From Salvator merianae (Eukaryota; Chordata; Lepidosauria; Squamata; Teiidae), in contig QVOM02000116.1 in assembly GCA_003586115.2 (NCBI GenBank), positions 31,845,062-31,909,061 on the forward strand: DNA of 64,000 bases. The letters are read 5' to 3'. A model generated the notes under the pieces. It saw only the letters and a list, made by a program, of their open reading frames with translations, had not been told where the DNA came from and did not search any database. Below are positions 55,855 through 64,000 of the stretch, piece after piece; positions within the stretch are counted from its first letter, which is position 1, and every line of letters starts with the position of its first letter. A program made the position numbers and the translations under genes.

Positions 55855-56886
55855 TAGACTCAGATTTGCCCAGAGGATGCCTCTTTAAAGCTCAAGTTTT
55901 GAGTTTTCTGCACATTCATTTATTCATTTATGACCCTGTAAGGTCTTCAGAGGCAGCAGTGGAGACTGGGCTGTGGCAGGCTGTCTGAGTGCAGGCAGCC
56001 CTTGGGATGGACTACAGCTAACCCACCCTATGTGGCCCGTGACCACTGTTCCACGCTACATGGGCCAGAATTGTGCTACTTGGAGCACAAAGGGTCTGCG
56101 ATGGCCTGCTTGCATCATAAAAGTATCCAACATGGCACATCAACATGATTTAAGATTGTGCTAGGGAAGCTGCTGTGATCAGCAGCTCCTGATCACAAGG
56201 TCTTGTTAATTCAGACATGTAACATGCCTTGTCTTGACAATTGGCAGTGCTGTGATAGAATTTTCTAGGTTGAAATACGCACAGAAGAGTTGCCTGTTAT
56301 TTTATTTGTATATAAATGATATATGTATGTATTTGCACCACACAATTTGTTTGACTCTCCCTTTACCCTTGATTTTCCACTTCCCGCCATTTTGTTCCCT
56401 TTCTCTATGGGGAAAAGAAGGGCCCAGTACATCGCATACTCAATAAACTTCTTTCCTTTGATCAGTAATTCAGTTGATTTTTGATTATTGGGGTAATATT
56501 TTGAATTGGCTACAACAAAATGCTATAACTATATGTTTTCCAGGTCTACAGTACTAATGTTAACTTCTCTCTCTTTGTATTGGTAAGGACAATGAACCAT
56601 TTTCAAAAGGTGAATTTGGGTAAATAGCTGTACAATAGAAACAAATGCTACCTGGCCAGCTTGCATACCTGAGTGGTCGCCTTCCTTTTCCTGTTTCTTT
56701 TTTAACAAGAAGTTCCAGGCAAGCAAAATTCCTACTGTATAATGCTGATCATACAACTCCTCAAGTAGAAATAATTGAAAGGGATCAGCTGATAAAGGAA
56801 ATGAATGGTGCCTGATTACAGCAAATGATGATAAATAGAAACACAGAGCAGTTTGCTTAGATTCACACTAATGTGAACTGGTCAGT
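55855..56886. other. Intergenic sequence, nothing recognised
   Basis: 55940-56130 is GC-rich with weak internal symmetry (TGTGGCCCGTGACCACTGTTCC) but no defined ends. No gene supported. Confidence 0.35.
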
Positions 56887-56942
56887 CTAATTTTTATTTA
56901 TTTATTTATTTATTTATTTATTTGCTTTTTTTTTTTTTTAAA
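56887..56942. repeat. (TTTA)n plus poly(T)
   Basis: About nine TTTA units followed by a T-run. Confidence 0.95.
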
Positions 56943-57089
56943 GGACAGAACATTGTTCTAAATCTAATGTTAGAATGAAAGATTGGGGGGAATATGTCTT
57001 GTCAAATCAGCAAGCAGGAAGTAATACTTTTTTAAAAAAAAAAGCTGAATACAAGACTCATCATATTCGCAAGCTGCATCTACGACCAC

Positions 57090-57174
57090 TTCTACCTGCT
57101 GTAATCTGCTCTAACATATGGATGGCAGGTCCCTATTCTGGGATATAATCCAGAGTAAGACCCAGGTGCAGAAA
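57090..57174. mobile_element. Half-copy of the 181-bp palindromic MITE
   Basis: CTGTAATCTGCTCTAACAT, then GGTCCCTATTCTGGGATATA, ATCCAGAGTAAGACCC and AGGTGCAGAAAGAG, match the right half of 19228-19408. Confidence 0.65.
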
Positions 57175-57654
57175 GAGTTGCCATATCCCATGCCGTGTGC
57201 CTCTGAATCCATTCCATAGGGCAACAAAATCAGGAGGTGTGAATGCACTGTTAGTTCTCCTTATAGGTGTGCTCATTATATAGAATAATTAATTCATATT
57301 TCAGCCCTAGATTCTCAGGTGAATTTCCCTCTTCTGTACTGTAAACATTCTATTAGTAATGGACAATTAAGAAGCACTGCATTGCCCTTCTCTGCTTTAG
57401 CACATTTGCAGCTGAAGAAGCTTCTGAGCTCTGCACAGGGAGACAACTGATGTATTTGCAGGAATGGTCGGCCAATATCTATTTTCCCCATTGGCAACAA
57501 GCAGCCTTTTCTTTGCATTTAAGTTTCCTGAGAGCTATCTCGTTATTTCAAATTGATGGAGAAAGAAGAGAATCCAAAAAGACACCAGATGAAGGTGGCC
57601 TCAAGTATTCTATTACAAAGCAGCACAAAGGCAAAACAGAGGTGTTCCTGTGCT
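57175..57654. other. Intergenic sequence, nothing recognised
   Basis: No feature supported. Confidence 0.4.
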
Positions 57655-57852
57655 GAAACCTGTTGTTGTTGTTGAGAACCACCAAGTCATGGTTGACTGC
57701 ATGAGCATCTCCAAGGGCACCTCTATGCAGTTTTGTTGGCAGAGATGGAGAAGTGGTTTGCCATTTCCTACTTCCAGGGGGAGGCTGGGGATCAAACCTG
57801 CATCCCTCTGCTGTCCATTCTGCTTGCACTGCCACTGAGCTACAACCCTTCC
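57655..57852 (-). mobile_element. tRNA-derived SINE with (CAA)n tail, nearly complete
   Basis: On the minus strand: TTGTAGCTCAGTGGCAGTGC (box A), GGTTTGATCCCCAGCC (box B), body AATGGCAAACCACTTCTCCA and CTGCCAACAAAACTGCATAG, tail CTCAACAACAACAAC. Both polymerase III boxes are close to consensus. Confidence 0.85.
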
Positions 57853-58865
57853 TGCTGAAACCTTTATTCTCCTACAGACCATCAGGTTATTACATCAGAA
57901 TGTTTTGGAGCTAAGACACACTTGTGCAAGGGCTGTGTAAACCTTGGGTCTCCTCGAACTACTATCCCGTGCATGTTGCTTGAACGTTCAAGCATGTATG
58001 AAATTCTAAACATTTTTTCTTTGTACCATTCATGACAAGATACAGATGTCTTTCATAGCAGCATAAAGTGCTTGATGGCAAGACATATTCTGTGAATTAG
58101 GATTCTCAGCTGAGTAGAAAAGCAAGGGTAGTGCTAAAGCTAGTGGGGCCATAGGCAAAGGAGTTCCATGACCCTGCTTTCCCTCTGTGGTACAAAAGGC
58201 TGTGGATAATGACTGTGGCATTTGGAAAGCTCTGGGCAGAGGGGAAGGCTGCCTTGCCAGGGTGATTTAGTTTGAACACAGGCACAACACTAAAGTCTGT
58301 GCTGAGCCCTTGTACACGTGAACTCACATGTGGTGACCCAATTCCCCTGATAATAGCACCACCATTGCAGGAGAATATGCTCTTCACCCACTTGTTGGTT
58401 TGGAACAACTACTGGGCAGATGGACTACGCTGAGAACAAATCTGGATATTACCAAAGAAGTATGGTGGTTGATCATCCTAGAGTAACCAGGTATCCTATT
58501 TTATAAAGGACAGACTTCTTCTTTGAAGGATATCAGTCCTCTGTTTGTTATTGTTAGATGACATTGACTTTGAGTGGACTCCTGATGACTCCATAGACAC
58601 ATCCATGGAGTTTTTCTCCAGAAGTGCTCTGACAATTACCTTCTTCTGGGGACATGCTATGGAATCAAACTTGTAACTTTCTGCTTTCCAGGTACAATTC
58701 AGCTACAGCTTTATTTAACGGGCTGCTAGATCCAAACCTGTTTTAAAGATGGAGGAGGCAGAGCAGGAAAGGACTTGAAGTGCCCATGGAGAGTTTACAC
58801 CTGATTAGCAGACTAAGACACTCAGATCACCTGATCTCAGTCATCCCAACCAGTTATATTTGCAC
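57853..58865. other. Intergenic sequence, nothing recognised
   Basis: No gene or repeat family identified. Confidence 0.4.
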
Positions 58866-58868
58866 TTA

Positions 58869-59309
58869 GGGCTGCTTCCAGACAGCAAGAGACACTGCAG
58901 GATCTAAAGAAGATCCCACAATGGCCTCTTGTCACCCGCCAGCAGATGTGAAAAGCAATAGTGGGTTTATATCTCCTTACCTGGATATCTGCCAAGAACT
59001 ATTAAAATAAAGTCAAATTATATAACCGAAAAGCCAGCCAAGTGTCCACCACACTTCCTTTGTTATTTTTCGCACGCTTGGCTGGCTTTCAGTTTTATAA
59101 TTTGACTTTATTCTGGACACTCCCAGCAGATGTCCAAGTAAGGGAACGACACAGAAAACCCAGCATCATTGCCCGATTTGCCGTAATACTGATATATTGG
59201 GTTATCCACTGATTAACCTGGGACTATACTGGGAATGCCACAATCTCATCTGGTATTCCCGATATAGTCTCCAGAGAATCATAGGTTTTAGCCCCCTTTT
59301 GGAGGCACC
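58869..59309 (+). mobile_element. Harbinger-like MITE with long hairpin (copy 7, best preserved)
   Basis: Ends GGGCTGCTTCCAGACAGCAA and, complementary, GGTGCCTCCAAAAGGGGGC. TTA lies on both sides (58866-58868 and 59310-59312). Hairpin 59006-59112: arms AATAAAGTCAAATTATA...AGCCAGCCAAG and the matching complement, loop with CACTTCCTTTGTTATTTTTC. Confidence 0.82.
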
Positions 59310-59603
59310 TTAAGTTATAATTACTGCTAAAACAGCAGACACAAATTTTATCAACATCTATAATCTTTTTGTCCTCATGCATTTCCTTTCTTTTTCAGAA
59401 GGTGGATGAGATCACCCTAAATTGCTTCCTTGTTCTATTTGCAGTTCCCTATAACACCTGATGGAAAATGGGTCCACTATATACTCATATCCATAAATTT
59501 ATCTGAGCTTTGCTTTTGCTGGGTTCCCCCAGCTGAATGGGGATGTTAATCATGCATTTAACTAGTAGCACTTAATGTCCCAAACCCAAAAGATACCCTG
59601 TAT
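59310..59603. other. Short intergenic stretch between two MITEs
   Basis: Nothing recognised. Confidence 0.4.
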
Positions 59604-60013
59604 GGGTGCCTGCAGAAGACGAGAGGAAATTTCAGGATCTTGTTTAGATTCCACAGTCACCTCTCACTTTCCTTGCCAAATAGCAGAAGACAATTCTGGG
59701 GCAATTCTGGGTTCTTACCTCATCTGTCTTTTCTTTGTTGAATCACTTTTTGAAAAGTATCCTAGATAGGAAGTGCCCATCCACTTCCCTTTGTTATTTT
59801 CTATGCACTTCCTACATAGGGATACTTTTGCAAGAGCAGCGATTTTGCAGCAAACAACAGGCTAGGTACGCTATCCAGCATGATGGAAAACCTGGAGTCA
59901 GAGCTGGATTTTCCATCTATAGAGCATTTTCGGTGCATTATTCCAGGAGTATGTTTAGCAACTCCAATATCATCCTGGCAAAACTGTGGTTTTTAAACCA
60001 CATCTGATGGCAC
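59604..60013 (+). mobile_element. Harbinger-like MITE with long hairpin (copy 8)
   Basis: Starts GGGTGCCTGCAGAAGACGAG and ends, complementary, GTGCCATCAGATGTGG. TAT on both sides (59601-59603 and 60014-60016). Hairpin 59753-59829: arms AAAAGTATCC.AGATAGGAAG and the complement, loop with CACTTCCCTTTGTTATTTTC. Confidence 0.75.
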
Positions 60014-60016
60014 TAT

Positions 60017-61284
60017 ATGATATGATTCTGTATTTAATTCAATTTAAAATTGGTTTGGCATGCCCCTAGGCTTGCAAAACTCCTTAGAGGAATGTGCCAT
60101 CAAGAGAAGAGGGTTTGTGAATGCCTGGAGGACTCTGTCTTTTTTCCCCCAGAATTGTGAAACACAGCAAAAGTTTGCATTCAATTAGTTTGAGAGTATT
60201 TGCTTCTCAAAGCTAAAGTGTTTTGTTTTGCTGAGCTGGGTCATCAGTGAAGGAATGTAACATCCATCTTGCAGTGTACTTGAGTCAGGTCTTTTAATTA
60301 ATGACTTGGGAATCTGCTTTATCTTTTAAAAAGATAAAATCTAATTGTGGTTCAAATTAGACTGTCTAATGAACGTGACCACAAAGCAATCGATCAAAAC
60401 ATATGGGGGAATCACAGTGACTACATTAAAGAAGGGTGTTGTTTTGCATAAGTATCTAAGGATCATCACTAGCTATATTGATGCATTCTTTAGTAGAATT
60501 TTAGCCAATTATGTTGGCGCCTGCTAACCTCTTAAACACACATTTAAACACTTGTAAGAGTCAAATATATTATTCACATACTTTTAAAATGTAGCGTCTA
60601 AAGTAGGGGGGAAGCACAATCCATCCAAAGTAAACAGTAGGGATTGATATTGGATTTGGATATGTCCCAAATCCTGAGCTAAAAGTCAAACAAACTGAAG
60701 GGATCTGGGACCAGCTAGTGGCTGAGCAGACTGTGTAAGAGATAATACAAGGTTAGGAACCCTGATGTGGAACCCCTGATCAAAATTACAAAAATTCTGT
60801 AGATAAAAATGTGCAAAAATAAATGTATTAAAATTTACTATACAAAAAAAGGTGTCAAAGACATGGGGAAAGGCAGAAAAAATAGGAAACTGGGACAGTT
60901 CTGTTGTGAATGTCAAGTGAAATTTCTAATCAATAGAGGGTTATTTTTTGGGGGGGTCAGGGGAGTTTTTCCTTTCCATACAGGATCATAGGAGCTGAAG
61001 TTCAGAAAGGAATTTTTCCAGACCATGGTTATCAGGTAAAATTGTTCTATCCAGAAAGCTATCTCCTTCAGTTGTCCCCATAGTTTTTATTTTACTCTGC
61101 CACAGTATTCCATGATCTCTCTGGCTGCTGTTTGCTGGTACATGACTACAATTTTCAGACATGAAACAGGAACAAGATTAAGAGATTTCTTTTTTTTTTT
61201 CTACTTGTAACAAAGCTGTAATGGCAATACTGGAAAAATATAATCACATTCACTCTTTCACAGTTGGCAGAATTAATACCCTCT
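60017..61284. other. Intergenic, mostly unique AT-rich sequence
   Basis: No gene recognised. 60080-60440 contains octamer- and homeodomain-type words and no repeat signature. Confidence 0.35.
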
Positions 61285-61670
61285 GGGCCTTTCTGTACTG
61301 GCCCTTACTCAGGATCCAGAAGGGGACTTGAAGCCTCCCTTCTGCCTGTTAGTGCAGAATACAGGAGGCCCTGCCCACTGGTAGTATGCTCCATCTGGTC
61401 AGAATGGAGCATGATCCAGATCAAGGGGTACAGGATTGAACAGGTCTAGTGGCATACTGCTGGGTCAACTGCATAGCTCCAGGTTCCTGGCTGCCAGGGG
61501 ACCCATTTTGGTGGTATATCACAGCATGCTACCAGAACGGGTTTCCTAGTGCTCTGAGGCAGGGAACTTTCATTCCCTTTGGAGTCCAACCCCGGAGCTT
61601 GTGCAAGCTTCAAGGATGGTATTGGGGGTGTGTGGACAGATCTGGACCAGTGCTGTAATGCAAATGGCAC
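61285..61670. mobile_element. Probable DNA transposon remnant, right end lost
   Basis: Begins GGGCCTTTCTGTACTGGCCC, the type of end seen at 19228 and 27086; interior text is unfamiliar. The opposite end was not found. Confidence 0.35.
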
Positions 61671-61687
61671 AGTTCTAGACTACGCCT

Positions 61688-61746
61688 GGCCATGGTTCGA
61701 ATTAGTGGGCCTTGTTGGTCCAGACCCACTAGTTTGAATCATGGCC
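61688..61746. repeat. Imperfect hairpin, 22-bp arms
   Basis: GGCCATGGTTCGAATTAGTG at the left pairs (19 of 22 over the full arm) with the complement of GGCCATGATTCAAACTAGTG at the right; a loop of about 15 nt lies between them. Confidence 0.65.
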
Positions 61747-62759
61747 TTTCAAGGCAGAAAGCTCCTCGGAAAGAGTGAACTTCCTAGCAATGGGACTTCA
61801 AGTTTTTCTTCCCATCTCACAAGACAATTAGGGGTCACTCTGCTGGGTCACACTGCTACAATTCATGTTCCATTTTTCATGATATAAAGTGTTAGCCTAC
61901 ATTTTGAGATCCATCCCAGTTCTCTGGGTACCATTCCCCTTATAGCCAAATTGACCCTGCCTATGTACATAGTTGGAAAACCAAAAAGTATTTGGGATCC
62001 TGGCAACACTGACAAGAGAAGAGCTATGATCATGAATGGTGAAGTATTTTGTCCTAGTAGAACAGCCCCATCAGTTATTTCACAGGTAATAGTCCCAAAT
62101 GTGCATACGTGTTTGTTTAGAGCTTTTGAGAAAGGTGACATACAAATGCTCTGGAAATGCAATAAAGTGAAAATAAAAATCAACATGAAATTCATAACAA
62201 AATTGTTGAAAAATTTAGCAGCAGAGAAACATAACAAAACTTCTACAAATCCATTAAGTGACAACAGTACAGGGCAGGAACTTCCAATGTCTAGTAAACG
62301 ATAACACTAATGTTGGCCAATTTTTGGCCCCCAAAATCCACTTTTGGGTTAAATAATTCAGAAAGAAAATGGCTCAGTGCTGAAACTGGATTAAAGCTTA
62401 GGTGTGAATGCAACCGTACAGAATAATAACGGTCCTTCCCGGCTTCTAATTACTAGGATATTTTGGTGGGAGATCACCAGTTAAATCAATCTAATTGGCA
62501 TGATATTGTAGTGTAGATATTGCCATATGAGAATGTACACTACCCATGCTGGCTAAGGTATCATTCCCACACATAAGTTATGCTTCCACTCAAGCTTTCA
62601 GATTGTCCAATATAGTTAAAAGCCAAGGCTTTATACTAAGTTGTTAACAAATGAGAAGCTAGCAAAGATTTTAAAAAGCCTTCATCCCCCTAAATACCAA
62701 ACTAATAATTCATGGAAGACTCTGTAACAGCTTGGTCAAAACCATAAACAAGCACAAAT
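61747..62759. other. Intergenic sequence, nothing recognised
   Basis: Open frames at 61863-62264 (-) and 61951-62304 (+) overlap and match nothing known. Confidence 0.4.
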
Positions 62760-62771
62760 GTCTTAATTTTT

Positions 62772-63033
62772 ACCCCAAGTGCCAGATGAAATAACAGAAG
62801 AAATAATAAGACTAACTCTTTGGTCCAGCTAAAAAGAAGGAGGAAGAAGATGGAAGTAATCTAAAGTCGTCAACCAGTGTGCCTAAGGGGTAGTTTGGTA
62901 GAGTGGTGTTGGGGTAGATATTGTTTGTTTGTTTCTTTTTCAATGTTTTTTTTTTTGTGGGGAGCATTATATGTTGTATTTCTTTATGTTGTTATAATTT
63001 GTAAATCTTTAATAAATTTCTTTTTAAAAAAAA
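62772..63033 (+). mobile_element. L1 LINE 3' UTR insertion with perfect target duplication
   Basis: 262 bp matching the end of the L1 at 1294-2130 (ccccaagtgccagatgaaat, ggtccagctaaaaagaagg, tgtaaatctttaataaa) with an A-rich tail. Flanked by the perfect 12-bp duplication GTCTTAATTTTT (62760-62771 and 63034-63045). Heavily 5'-truncated. Confidence 0.95.
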
Positions 63034-63237
63034 GTCTTAATTTTTGAAAAACAGTCATTATAGGAATCACCAAGTGTCACAGGGAGAAGTCCCAAGGCAA
63101 GATTTGCAGGAAGGGCTCTCAGCAGGGTTCTAACTATAGAGCTGCTGGGAACTGCATTAAAGAAGGGTGCTATGCTTTTGTTCCCTAGCTGCAATGTTTC
63201 TGGACAGGAACATCTTTTCAAACAAAGGAAATGGCCC

Positions 63238-63410
63238 TGGAAGGCACTGTGGCTCAGTATTTAGAGTACTTTGTATATAGAAGGTCCAAAGCTCTGCCCT
63301 TGCCGTCTTCTGTTGGGCCTTGGGAATGCCCCATGCTGAAATCACTGGACAGGTATTGCCAGTCAGGACATCAGCTCAGAACCAGACTTCCAGCACTTGC
63401 AGTGCCATGG
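63238..63410 (+). mobile_element. tRNA-derived SINE
   Basis: GGCACTGTGGCTCAGTATTT (box A region), a degraded box B (AAGGTCCAAAGCTCTGCC), and body text related to the 'agacctctgcctgagaccct'/'gctgccagtc' SINE type. Same family as 21790-21888. Confidence 0.6.
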
Positions 63411-63454
63411 TGAACGGGACCACAGTGTGTGACTGCACACCACAGCTGTACTGC

Positions 63455-63617
63455 AGCCTGCAGCGTTCGCACCCAAAAGTAGATCTGAATGCTCCATACT
63501 GGGAGCAGTCCAGCTGCTCCCAGTCCAGCTGTGGACAACGATTTAGTTATCCACAGCTAGTAGCCTTCGGGAGCATCTGCAGACACTCACTATCACTCAA
63601 GTGCCAACAGGTCCTAG
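63455..63617. mobile_element. Small DNA transposon of the R group (copy 3)
   Basis: Right end, complementary, TAGGACCTGTTGGCACTTGA; interior CTGTGGACAACGATTTAG, CCACAGCTAGTAGCCTTCGG and GGGAGCATCTGCAGACACTC shared with 31101-31459. Two local hairpins: CTGGGAGCAG/CTGCTCCCAG and GCTGTGGA(T)AAC.../...GTTATCCACAGC. Confidence 0.6.
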
Positions 63618-64000
63618 AAAAATGGTCTGATTTACTTTATATCATCCTAATTGTGTTTTGTAGCACTAGCATAAAGGATGGATAAATGAAAAAGTTACTG
63701 GAGTTTATCAAACCTCAAACTAGGCAGATATTACAGCTTTAAGGAAAAGACTGTATTTCACAGCTGCAGTATTCAACAATGCCTGTTACTGCAGGAAGCC
63801 ATAAATAATCATAAAAGGAATAGGCCAGTATTGATTCCCTATGGAAGAGGAAGGAATTAATATCTTCAAACGTGGTCCTATTTTCCTTTAATGAGGAACA
63901 GAGAAAGGGAATAAAGTAGATGTCGGAAGGACAAACAAAGGCAAGACGTAGTAAATACTAGCAGCAGACAGAGACAGCAGATATTTTGCTTTTGGATAGT
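63618..64000. other. Intergenic sequence, nothing recognised
   Basis: No feature supported up to the window end. Confidence 0.4.

Noticed and set aside
55940..56130. GC-rich patch considered as a further fold-back transposon
   Set aside because: Internal symmetry is weak, and I could not define ends or target duplications.
57655..57852. Functional tRNA gene on the minus strand
   Set aside because: Good A and B boxes, but the sequence continues without a tRNA acceptor stem into a SINE body with an (AAC)n tail.

Overview
This is vertebrate nuclear DNA, almost certainly from a squamate reptile (lizard or snake). Three things point there: a BovB-type RTE LINE end, tRNA-derived SINEs of the sort common in lizards, and co-occurring CR1, L2-like, L1 and R4/Dong LINE fragments alongside many short non-autonomous DNA transposons. 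I see no prokaryotic gene, operon or CRISPR array.

The only recognisable host protein-coding sequence is the first coding exon of MINDY3 (FAM188A), a Lys48-specific deubiquitinase. It lies on the minus strand at 5964-6063, inside a strong CpG island (about 5920-6700). Positions 1-5963 are therefore MINDY3 intron 1; exon 2 is not visible and should lie left of the window. Everything right of about 7.1 kb is upstream of MINDY3. In human, MINDY3 stands beside ITGA8 on its 3' side and faces a long gene-poor interval toward PTER on its 5' side (recalled from established maps). The 57 kb seen here, with no exon I can identify, fits such a gene desert.

The desert is a patchwork of dead mobile DNA. 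Retrotransposons include three copies of one L1 subfamily (1294-2130, 32935-33800, 62772-63033), L2-like pieces (1-460, 7290-7925, 14665-15595), CR1 3' ends (about 4.1, 12.8, 29.9, 39.5, 46.0, 49.2 and 50.0 kb), two R4/Dong copies in trinucleotide repeats (45.08-47.37 kb, one split by CR1), a BovB end (9.9 kb) and several SINEs. A retrocopy of BTF3L4 lies at 49.36-49.79 kb.

The most distinctive content is a dense set of MITE-like, palindrome-rich elements. One family of about 430-470 bp has GG(G/C)TGCC-type ends and 3-bp target duplications, with at least eight copies. Its members carry central hairpins, and in four of them the loop is conserved while the arms differ. A second family consists of GC-rich fold-back elements with CAGTGGC ends and 8-bp duplications (four copies). 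A third has GGGCCTTTTCACACT-like ends, including a CpG-rich 760-bp copy. Others are a 181-bp near-complete palindrome and a smaller related group with perfect 30-bp and 42-bp palindromes. No transposase is present. A few AT-rich unique stretches with clustered homeodomain/octamer-like words (34.5, 44.8, 48.2, 60.2 kb) are possible distal enhancers, but this is inference only. I found no convincing new multi-gene system.
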